This document shows, one piece after another, positions 1-6,945 of a DNA stretch of 24,451 bases; position 1 is the first letter of the stretch, and every line of letters starts with the position of its first letter. The notes under the pieces were generated by a model that ran no database searches, had not been told where the DNA came from, and worked only from the letters and a program-made list of their open reading frames with translations. Origin of the DNA: CAYJDG01 sp964368875 (GTDB lineage: Bacteria > Pseudomonadota > Alphaproteobacteria > Micavibrionales > Micavibrionaceae); the NCBI GenBank assembly GCA_964368875.1, contig CAYJDG010000032.1:1-24451 (forward strand). Reading direction: 5' to 3'. Both the position numbers and the translations under genes were made by a program.

Positions 1-1181
1 GTTGAAATCTTGTCGGCAATCGAGGCAATCCGCTCCGCGCCCTCTTCAAAGCTCTTCTGGTGCTGCAAGGTCGTCTGCATCGCGCCATCCAGACGGTTGG
101 CTTCAGCGGCAACCGATTCAGACACGGTTTGCAGTTTCTGCGCATGCCCTTCGAACATATCGCTGGTGTTGGTGAATTTGCCGGCGAGTTCATTGATCTT
201 GCCTGCGAATTCATCGGTCGTGCTGGTCAGTTGGTTCTCGATAACTTTGATCTGATCGGTCGCCTTGTCTGACGCTTGCAGTATCGTATCAGCGCCTTTC
301 GCAAACAGAGTTTCAATCGTAGCGGCTTTGCCTTCCATCTCAGACACAGCCTGTGCCCATGCGGCGATCCCGGTTTCGGTGCCTTTTTCGATGGTCGAGG
401 TCCGGGCTTCGATCTGCTCAGTCAGGCTCATCAGGTCTGCAGTGCGTTTGGTCAGCGTTTCGGCCAAACGGTCGATGTGGAATTCAGTCTTTTGCGAAAC
501 CCCTGCAAAATCACGAATTTCCGCGCGCAGACCCTGACGGGCGCGTTGAATGGCTTTGATCGCGGCGCGGGAGGATGAGGACATCTCAACTGCTTGCTGA
601 ACCAGTGTCTGGATATCAGCGTTGACGACGCGGGCCTGTTCCTGTGTTGGGAACAACAGGCTTTGCAGTTCACCGCGCAAGGCTTCGGCGTACATGCGTG
701 CGTCAGCGCGACGTTGCCAGGTCGCGAGGCATAGCCACAGCAGGGCAATCGGCGCCAGCACGCTGGCAACGATACCGCCAAGCGTCAGAGGGGATGAGAG
801 AATGGCAGCCATACCACCCGGCAAGGCCAGAACGTAAATCGTCGCATAGGTTGCCCAGGCAACCGTTGCAAATACAGCAATCGCCTGCACGACCTGCAGC
901 CAGCCGGACGAGAATATGCCCATCGGACGTGCGTTTGCCGCTGGCAATTCCAGGATGCTGTCATCGCTGTATTGTTTTTCTTCTGATGGCGCCGTATCCG
1001 CTGAATTGGCGACAGGGGCGTTCTTGATTCGCCAGTTGCGCAGTGCAGGCTTGCCCTGAAAGACATGGCGGCTGACAACATCGTCGAACCCTTTGACATC
1101 ATCTTCGGTGACGGTGGCGGAAGCATCATCCATAGCGGACTCTTTCGGTGACTTCGAATTGGCGGCGTTAAACGGGCTCAT
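1..1181 (-). CDS. Membrane-anchored coiled-coil protein, 3' end missing
   Basis: The first 393 codons of an open frame that runs off the left edge. The ATG at 1181 has a GGGGAG ribosome site about 10 bases upstream, so I prefer it to the in-frame Met at codon 17. Residues 1-90 are polar, acidic and probably disordered. Two hydrophobic segments follow at about 95-120 and 132-154, then Arg/Ala/Glu-rich sequence. From about residue 180 on it looks like long amphipathic helices or coiled coil, with recurring Thr/Glu/Lys/Ala segments of the kind that give weak apolipoprotein-like or chemoreceptor-like hits. No HAMP domain or methyl-accepting signalling tip is visible in the part present. The function is unknown. 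The two N-terminal TM helices plus coiled coil recall polarity scaffolds such as TipN, but that is only an architectural resemblance. A good promoter candidate lies upstream (1281-1310). Confidence 0.75.
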   Translation of the reverse strand, partial: MSPFNAANSKSPKESAMDDASATVTEDDVKGFDDVVSRHVFQGKPALRNWRIKNAPVANSADTAPSEEKQYSDDSILELPAANARPMGIFSSGWLQVVQAIAVFATVAWATYATIYVLALPGGMAAILSSPLTLGGIVASVLAPIALLWLCLATWQRRADARMYAEALRGELQSLLFPTQEQARVVNADIQTLVQQAVEMSSSSRAAIKAIQRARQGLRAEIRDFAGVSQKTEFHIDRLAETLTKRTADLMSLTEQIEARTSTIEKGTETGIAAWAQAVSEMEGKAATIETLFAKGADTILQASDKATDQIKVIENQLTSTTDEFAGKINELAGKFTNTSDMFEGHAQKLQTVSESVAAEANRLDGAMQTTLQHQKSFEEGAERIASIADKIS

Positions 1182-1280
1182 AGGCTAATAGCTCCCCTGC
1201 TAAATCGTGGCTTCGTTCAGTTCGATAGCTCTGCGCCCGCCCAAAAAGGGAGACGTAAAAAATGTATTTGGAATGAGGAA

Positions 1281-1310
1281 GTTATAGGCGGTTTATGAGA
1301 CGCCAGTCAA
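1281..1310 (-). promoter_or_regulatory. Sigma-70-type promoter of the coiled-coil gene
   Basis: Read on the minus strand, TTGACT (1310-1305) is followed after 18 bases by TATAAC (1286-1281). Each hexamer matches the consensus at five of six positions. The predicted start near 1275 would give a leader of about 95 bases before the ATG at 1181. Called from sequence only. Confidence 0.45.
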
Positions 1311-1362
1311 AAGCTTCGTGACGAGTTATGCACAGGGCACACTCTCATTTGTCAGAAGATTA

Positions 1363-1839
1363 TTACTTTGTGCAAAGAGACCTGGAAACCGGATGGCTCG
1401 GGAATATGGTTGATGCCCATTTATGCAAATCAGCATCATTCATTTTCGCGGCTTTGGCGATGCGCGGCGCATATACCTTGCAAAAACCGTCTGGACGCAT
1501 GGTCGCAGCATCCTTGGAGATCTTGTTCGCGAAGTCGGTGCGCAGGGTGTTGAGCTCCATCACCGGGTCGCTTTTGCCTTCACTGCGGAAGAAATCAATT
1601 AAAGTCGTTTCATAGCCTGCGAAGATACTGGCATGTTTTGACGTGAATTTTCTGTATCGCGTATAAAGGTTTTCTTCCTTCTTGCTGCCAAGGTGCTGGC
1701 AGTTGAGGGCAATGACCATCAGCTCGGAATGAATGCGGATCCCCTGCTCGGCTTCAGCCTGCTTCATCGAATAACATTTTGCGAAAGCACTTGAAGAAAC
1801 GGCGACAGTACTCAGTAAAACAATCAGAAAAAATTTCAT
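1363..1839 (-). CDS. Small secreted protein with four cysteines, unknown function
   Basis: A 158-residue protein with a typical Sec signal peptide: Lys at position 2, a hydrophobic core at 4-14, and an AFA site at 18-20 with predicted cleavage before Lys21. The mature protein has four cysteines (22, 47, about 120 and 156), consistent with two disulfides in the periplasm or outside the cell. The rest is mostly helical and Lys-rich, giving a basic protein. I do not recognise the family. It starts only 6 bases after the stop of the upstream dehydrogenase. A GAGAG ribosome site sits in that junction, so the two are probably co-transcribed. Cys22 lies next to the cleavage site but there is no lipobox (no Leu/Ala-Gly before the Cys), so I do not call it a lipoprotein. 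Confidence 0.75.
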   Translation of the reverse strand: MKFFLIVLLSTVAVSSSAFAKCYSMKQAEAEQGIRIHSELMVIALNCQHLGSKKEENLYTRYRKFTSKHASIFAGYETTLIDFFRSEGKSDPVMELNTLRTDFANKISKDAATMRPDGFCKVYAPRIAKAAKMNDADLHKWASTIFPSHPVSRSLCTK

Positions 1840-1845
1840 CGTCTC

Positions 1846-2790
1846 TCACAAAGCAACAGGGGTCAAAAGCGGCTGGCCTTCGAAATGAGCCAGAATGTTG
1901 GATATCACCAGCCGGCCCATTTGCGCGCGGGTTTCAGCCGTTGCGCTGCCGATATGCGGCAAAAGGACCACATTGTCCATCGAAATTAATGCCTGCGGGA
2001 TATTTGGCTCAGTTTCATACACATCCAGCCCCGCCCCGGCGATCTCGCGGTTGCTTAAGGCGACCAGCAGATCGTCCGTATTCACGACAGATCCCCGGGC
2101 GATATTGACCAGAAAGCCCTTCGGCCCAAGCGCCTTCAGGATCTTGGCATTGACCAGATGCTTGGTTTCCGGCCCGCCTGGACAGGCCAGAACGAGGAAA
2201 TCGCTGTTTTCGGCCATCTGCCTTAGATCGGCGTAAAACTGATAGGACACATCGCTCTTCTCGCGCGGCCCGTGATAGGAAATCTCCATATCGAACCCCG
2301 CGCAGCGTTTGGCAATCGCCTTGCCAATATGGCCCATGCCGACGATCCCGACACGCTTCCCGGTCATGGACGTTGCCAATGGAAATGCTCCGTTCTGCCA
2401 TTTACCGACGCGGACATACATATCCGCCTCAACGATCCGGCGGCTCACCGCCAGCATTAATGAAAGGGCGATATCCGCTGTATCTGGCGCGAGAATAGCT
2501 GGCGTATTCGAAATCTCGATCTGGCGCTCTTTGGCGGCAGGCAGGTCGATGCTGTCTACGCCCATCCCGAAATGCCCGATCATCGACACGTTCGGCAGCG
2601 CCTCAAGGATCCGGCGCGTCACTGGCATCCCCGCATAGGATGAGAGGATCGCCACAATATCGTTTTTATGGGTTTTTATGGAGGTTTCCGGGTCTGACTC
2701 TTTCCACAAGCGGATCAAATCATAATGCTTTTCCAGCTCGTCCATTTCGGCAGGCAGCAAAGTTCCGAGAGCTAGGATAGTTTTTTTCAT
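1846..2790 (-). CDS. D-isomer-specific 2-hydroxyacid dehydrogenase (glyoxylate/hydroxypyruvate reductase type)
   Basis: A 314-residue enzyme that should reduce a 2-keto acid to the D-2-hydroxy acid with NAD(P)H in the cytosol. The Rossmann glycine motif is G151-x-G153-xx-G156. The catalytic residues of the family are present: Arg232 in an ARGS motif, Glu261 just before Pro262, and His279 in PHIGS. An Arg follows the second Rossmann strand (HGPR, near residue 176), where NADPH-preferring glyoxylate/hydroxypyruvate reductases carry a basic residue, so I infer NADPH preference. The substrate cannot be read from sequence. A GTG at 2865 would add 25 residues, but the family normally begins about where ATG 2790 lies. 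A promoter placed for leaderless transcription from that ATG supports the choice. It is followed directly by the small secreted protein. Confidence 0.92.
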   Translation of the reverse strand: MKKTILALGTLLPAEMDELEKHYDLIRLWKESDPETSIKTHKNDIVAILSSYAGMPVTRRILEALPNVSMIGHFGMGVDSIDLPAAKERQIEISNTPAILAPDTADIALSLMLAVSRRIVEADMYVRVGKWQNGAFPLATSMTGKRVGIVGMGHIGKAIAKRCAGFDMEISYHGPREKSDVSYQFYADLRQMAENSDFLVLACPGGPETKHLVNAKILKALGPKGFLVNIARGSVVNTDDLLVALSNREIAGAGLDVYETEPNIPQALISMDNVVLLPHIGSATAETRAQMGRLVISNILAHFEGQPLLTPVAL

Positions 2791-2796
2791 GGGGGG

Positions 2797-2825
2797 ACAA
2801 TATCCACGCTTTGGGATGCCGTCAA
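2797..2825 (-). promoter_or_regulatory. Promoter of the dehydrogenase, predicted leaderless
   Basis: On the minus strand TTGACG (2825-2820), a 17-base spacer and TATTGT (2802-2797) are followed by six C and then the ATG at 2790. The normal distance from the -10 box puts transcription start on the A of the start codon. No ribosome binding site precedes this ATG, which fits a leaderless message. If the upstream GTG were the true start, this element would lie inside the coding region. Confidence 0.45.
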
Positions 2826-3086
2826 TTTGCCCATAAGAAAAGCCGGGGACTTTCACCGCCGGCACTAATTCTTAGAGAAAATTTTCCCAGTCGTATGAAG
2901 TCGTCAACCCCCGGGCTCACCGCGACGGACTTTCTCAACGTGAGACGGGTTGTGTCTAATCCCAGTCATGTTCGACCTTTCGTTGTGTATATATCCAGTA
3001 TCTCACCCTAGTTATGAATAATTTATTACGAAAATAAAAAAGCAATAATCTTCCCTATTTTCGCAAATCATGATTAAACCCACGCC

Positions 3087-4411
3087 ATGACAACCGCCGC
3101 CCGCAAGAAGCTTTTTATCAAGACCTATGGCTGCCAGATGAATGTCTATGACAGTCATCGCATGGCCGATGTCCTGCGCCCGCTTGGCTATGACATGGTT
3201 GATGCGCCCGAAGGCGCGGACATGGCAATTCTGAATACCTGTCACATTCGCGAACGTGCGACCGACAAAGTGTTTTCTGATCTCGGCCGTTTGCGCGAAC
3301 ACAAAATCGCCAAAGAAAAAGATGGCGGCCAGATGCTTCTCGCTGTCGCAGGCTGCGTCGCGCAGGCCGAGGGCGATGTTATTCTCGACCGCGCCAAATA
3401 TGTCGACATGGTTTTCGGTCCGCAGACCTACTATCAGCTTCCAGAAATGGTCGCGCAGGTCACTGGCGCGTATGGCTCGAAACGCATTGTAAACACTGAC
3501 TTTCCCGTTGATGACAAGTTCGACAAACTCCCCGGCGAGCATGCCAGCCAGAAAGGTGCAGCGGCATTCCTTTCCATTCAGGAAGGCTGCGATAAATTCT
3601 GCACGTTCTGCGTTGTGCCCTACACGCGCGGCTCGGAATATTCGCGCAACGTCTCGGCCATTCTCGATGAAGCCCGCAAACTTGCGGACAACGGCGCAAA
3701 AGATATCACCCTCTTGGGACAGAACGTAAACGCCTTCCACGGCGAAGGTCCCGATGGAAAAGTCTGGGGTCTCGCCCGCCTCCTCCATGCGCTGTCTGAA
3801 ATTTCTGGCATCGAGCGCTTGCGCTATACCACCTCGCATCCGCGCGATGTCGATGACGATTTAATCAATGCCCACCGCGATCTACCGAAGGTCATGCCGT
3901 ATCTGCATCTGCCGGTGCAAAGCGGCTCCGATGCGATTTTAAAAGCGATGAACCGCAAACATACGATTGATATGTACTATGGCATCATCGAGAAATTCCG
4001 TGCGGCTCAACCGGGTCTCGCGATTTCATCTGATTTTATCGTGGGTTTCCCCGGTGAAAGCGATGCCGATTTTGAGGCGACCTACAAACTGGTCGAAGAC
4101 ATCGGTTTTGCCTTTGCCTATGCGTTTACTTACTCCGCCCGACCAGGGACACCTGCGGCGAATATGCAGAACCTTATCCGTGAAGATGTCAAAAAAACGC
4201 GCCTGCACCGCTTACAGGATTTGCTCTGGTCGCAGCATGCCGCGTTTAACAAAGCCTTTATCGGCCAGACAATCCCTGTTCTGATTGATGGTACCAATGG
4301 CCGCAATGGGTCGGTCCATGGCCGTACGCCGCACAATCAGGGTATTCACATTATCGCCCCACCGCGCCTGCATGGTCATATGGTGGATGTTGTCGTGACT
4401 GATGCCACGGC
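3087..4411 (+). CDS. miaB: tRNA-2-methylthio-N6-dimethylallyladenosine synthase MiaB (3' end lost in assembly gap)
   Basis: A radical-SAM methylthiotransferase that adds the 2-methylthio group to i6A37 of tRNAs reading UNN codons, using SAM and two 4Fe-4S clusters. The N-terminal UPF0004 domain has cluster ligands Cys16 (YGCQMN), Cys52 (NTCHIRE) and Cys90. The radical-SAM domain has the CxxxCxxC motif at Cys168, Cys172 and Cys175. A C-terminal TRAM-like domain begins near residue 385. 441 codons are visible before the run of N. The family is about 440-475 residues long, so only the extreme C terminus is missing. The frame that continues beyond the gap (a few codons to a stop near 4562) is not this gene, because phoH starts there. 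The start is the ATG at 3087, which overlaps the stop of a six-codon upstream frame. Confidence 0.96.
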
Positions 4412-4511
4412 NNNNNNNNNNNNNNNNNNNNNNNNNNNNNNNNNNNNNNNNNNNNNNNNNNNNNNNNNNNNNNNNNNNNNNNNNNNNNNNNNNNNNNNNN
4501 NNNNNNNNNNN
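4412..4511. other. Assembly gap, 100 N
   Basis: Exactly 100 undetermined bases, the usual placeholder for a scaffold gap of unknown size. It hides the end of miaB, any terminator, and the -35 region of the phoH promoter. The true length may differ. Confidence 0.98.
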
Positions 4512-4520
4512 TGCTATACT
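4512..4520 (+). promoter_or_regulatory. Extended -10 promoter element before phoH
   Basis: Immediately after the gap the sequence reads TGCTATACT, a TGn-extended -10 box with TATACT matching five of six consensus positions. Transcription would start near 4527, just before the AAGGAG ribosome site at 4530-4535. Any -35 box would be in the gap. This suggests phoH has a promoter of its own in addition to any read-through from miaB. Confidence 0.4.
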
Positions 4521-4542
4521 GAAGTATCCAAGGAGATGACCT

Positions 4543-5505
4543 ATAACCACTCTCGAATTTGATGATCTCTCGCTTCTTCCGCTTCTGTTTGGCGAGCACA
4601 ACGCGCACCTCACCCATCTTGAAAAAGGCCTGAATATCCAGATCGTCGATCGGGGTAATAAGCTGTCTTTGACTGGCGCGCCTAAAGATGTCGAGGCTGG
4701 CGAACGCGTCCTCAACAAACTCTGGGAACGCCTTCAGAAAAATTTTGAAATTGCCCCTAGCGATATTGATGCCACGATCCGTTATGAACAAGGACACAAA
4801 CCGCACATGACAACAACTGCCCGCCACACCGACCGCGATGCCCCTGACCGCAACGCCATCCAGACCAAACGCAAAAGTCTGGTGCCGCGCACGCCCAATC
4901 AGGCCAAATATGTCGAAGCCCTGCGCAATCACGAAATGGTCTTTGGGATAGGTCCGGCTGGTACAGGCAAGACCTATCTGGCTGTCGCTGTCGGCGTTGA
5001 AATGTACGAAAAGAAAATGGTCGAAAAACTCATTTTCTGCCGCCCTGCCGTCGAAGCTGGCGAGAAACTGGGCTTTTTGCCCGGTGATATGAAAGAGAAA
5101 ATAGACCCGTATTTACGACCTATTTACGATGCTCTCTATGATTTCCTCGGCGTTGAGCTGGTTGAAAAAATGATCGAGCGCAATGAAATCGAAATCGCAC
5201 CGCTCGCCTTCATGCGGGGCCGGACGCTCTCGCATGCCTATGTCGTTCTTGATGAAGCGCAGAACACCACCACCGCGCAGATGAAAATGTTCCTCTCGCG
5301 TATGGGCGATGGCAGCCATATGGTCATCACGGGCGATCCGAGCCAGACTGACTTGCCGGAACGCCAGACTTCGGGTCTTGAGGAAAGCCTCGATGTCCTG
5401 CTCGACATTCGTGAAATCTCGTTCATCCAGTTCAAGAACGAAGATGTCGTCCGCCACAAACTGGTCGGTAAAATCCTTCAGGCCTATGACGAATATCAGC
5501 AATAA
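4543..5505 (+). CDS. phoH: PhoH-family ATPase (YbeZ)
   Basis: A cytosolic P-loop ATPase of the PhoH/YbeZ family. Encoded beside ybeY, these proteins partner the YbeY endoribonuclease in rRNA maturation. The Walker A motif is GPAGTGKT (about 137-144) and the Walker B is VVLDEAQ (about 234-240). The N-terminal stretch has the nucleic-acid-binding character usual for the family. The length of about 320 residues is normal. The start is odd: the frame is closed by TGA at 4537-4539, and no ATG, GTG or TTG occurs near the expected N terminus. An ATA at 4543 sits 7 bases after a strong AAGGAG, so I place the start there. Either this is a rare ATA initiation or a base is wrong at the edge of the gap. 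The stop overlaps the ATG of ybeY by one base. Confidence 0.9.
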   Translation: MTTLEFDDLSLLPLLFGEHNAHLTHLEKGLNIQIVDRGNKLSLTGAPKDVEAGERVLNKLWERLQKNFEIAPSDIDATIRYEQGHKPHMTTTARHTDRDAPDRNAIQTKRKSLVPRTPNQAKYVEALRNHEMVFGIGPAGTGKTYLAVAVGVEMYEKKMVEKLIFCRPAVEAGEKLGFLPGDMKEKIDPYLRPIYDALYDFLGVELVEKMIERNEIEIAPLAFMRGRTLSHAYVVLDEAQNTTTAQMKMFLSRMGDGSHMVITGDPSQTDLPERQTSGLEESLDVLLDIREISFIQFKNEDVVRHKLVGKILQAYDEYQQ

Positions 5506-6002
5506 TGACAACGTCTAAAGTCCATATCGATTTGCTGATCGACGAGCCTGGCTGGAGCAAAGCGCGCCTTGGCCTGAAAACGCTTGTGCCAGCCGTGCTC
5601 GAAACTGCTTTCAAAACCTTGCCAGTTAAGCCGAAAGCCCCGCTTGAAATCGCGCTGACCCTGACCAACGATAAAACTATAAAAACCTTAAATCGTAAGC
5701 ATCGGAACAAAAACAAGCCGACGAATGTTTTGTCTTTCCCTATGTGGTCGTCCGTAGAAGATATTCCGAAAATGAATTTGCCCATCCCGGCTGGTGACAT
5801 CGTCATCGCGTATGAAACCATGGCGCGGGAAGCGCTGGAACAGGGCAAGCCTCTTAAGGCTCACTTCAGCCATATGCTGGTTCATGGCTTCCTGCATTTG
5901 CTTGGCTACGACCACATGACCGACAAAGAAGCGGTCACAATGGAAAGCCTTGAAATCAAAATTCTGAAAAAGCTTGATATTAAAGACCCTTACGCTGTTT
6001 GA
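5505..6002 (+). CDS. ybeY: Endoribonuclease YbeY (rRNA maturation factor)
   Basis: A 165-residue single-domain metallo-endoribonuclease that takes part in 16S rRNA 3'-end maturation and ribosome quality control. The zinc site HGFLHLLGYDH is intact, with His127, His131 and His137. The conserved basic patch NRKHRNKNKPTNVLSFP lies at about 63-79. The start ATG overlaps the phoH stop (TAATG), indicating translational coupling with its functional partner. The gene is 22 bases from corC, the standard phoH-ybeY-corC-lnt order of alphaproteobacteria. Confidence 0.96.
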   Translation: MTTSKVHIDLLIDEPGWSKARLGLKTLVPAVLETAFKTLPVKPKAPLEIALTLTNDKTIKTLNRKHRNKNKPTNVLSFPMWSSVEDIPKMNLPIPAGDIVIAYETMAREALEQGKPLKAHFSHMLVHGFLHLLGYDHMTDKEAVTMESLEIKILKKLDIKDPYAV

Positions 6003-6024
6003 GCCTGTGTGCTAAAGAGAATTT

Positions 6025-6942
6025 ATGTCCGATCCAGCACCCCCACTTATAGCTCCGAAGCCCCGCGATCTGAAAGCGATTGCCGGGTGGCTCAAAAAGC
6101 TTGTGGTACGTAAAAGCGACGGCGACGACAGTCTCCGCGAAGCTCTAGAAGAGTATATCGAAGAATTATCTTCCGATGAAAGTCAGGGCGAAAACGGTCA
6201 GGAAAAAATCCTGCTGGGTAATATTCTCGAACTGCGCAGCATGACCGTCACCGATGTGATGGTGCCGCGCGTTGATATTGCCGCCGTCGATCTATCCAGC
6301 AGCCCGGATGAACTGGTCAAACTGCTCGCCGAAAAACAGCACAGCCGTATTCCGGTCTACCGTGAGACACTCGATGACATCGTCGGCATCATTCATATCA
6401 AGGATGTCCTTGTAAAACTGGCTCAAAATGAATCGGTTGTCCTCAAAGACCTGATCCGCGAAGTGCCGATCGTTTCACCGGCCCTGCCCGTACTCGACCT
6501 GCTTTTACTGATGCGTGAAACGCGCCAGCATCTTGTGTTTGTCGTTGATGAATATGGCGGCATTGATGGGCTCGCGACAATTGGCGATGTCCTCTCCAGC
6601 ATTGTTGGTGAAATTCAGGATGAATATGAATCTTCGGGCTCACCCGGAATGAAAGATAACGATGACGGCAGTGTAACCGCCGATGCCCGCATCGCGATCC
6701 GTGATTTTGAAGAAAAATTTGGTACGATCCTAAACGATGAAGAACGGGAAGAAGTCGACACGCTTGGCGGGTTCTTATCCTTTTTGGCCGACCGCGTTCC
6801 CGCACGTGGTGAAATCATCAATCACAAACATTCCGGGCTGATTTTTGAAATTCTCGAAGCCGATCCGCGCCGTGTAATCCGTCTGCGCATCCGCGATACC
6901 CGCCCTGCTCCGGACAGCAGCAAATCTGACGAAGCAGCCTAA
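6025..6942 (+). CDS. corC: CBS-domain protein of the CorC/HlyC family
   Basis: A 305-residue cytosolic protein with an acidic N terminus, tandem CBS domains at about residues 80-200 (beginning near MTVTDVMVPR) and a C-terminal CorC/HlyC transporter-associated domain at about 220-295. The membrane DUF21 part of longer relatives is missing, as in enterobacterial CorC. CorC-type proteins are linked to Mg/Co efflux and CBS domains bind adenosyl ligands; the precise role here is inferred. The ribosome site upstream is weak (AAAGAGA). The gene ends 3 bases before the lnt start, so the two are almost certainly translated from one message. Confidence 0.9.
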   Translation: MSDPAPPLIAPKPRDLKAIAGWLKKLVVRKSDGDDSLREALEEYIEELSSDESQGENGQEKILLGNILELRSMTVTDVMVPRVDIAAVDLSSSPDELVKLLAEKQHSRIPVYRETLDDIVGIIHIKDVLVKLAQNESVVLKDLIREVPIVSPALPVLDLLLLMRETRQHLVFVVDEYGGIDGLATIGDVLSSIVGEIQDEYESSGSPGMKDNDDGSVTADARIAIRDFEEKFGTILNDEEREEVDTLGGFLSFLADRVPARGEIINHKHSGLIFEILEADPRRVIRLRIRDTRPAPDSSKSDEAA

Positions 6943-6945
6943 ACC

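Noticed and set aside
2811..3011. 66-codon plus-strand frame between the dehydrogenase and miaB
   Set aside because: No ribosome site, low-complexity translation, and it overlaps the dehydrogenase promoter.
3012..3839. Long open frame (275 codons) on the minus strand
   Set aside because: Fully antisense to miaB, whose motifs are certain; a mirror of its codon bias.
3087..4562. miaB reading frame continued across the N run
   Set aside because: The translation after the gap (ending in MTYNHSRI) is in a frame joined only by placeholder N and overlaps the phoH ribosome site and start.
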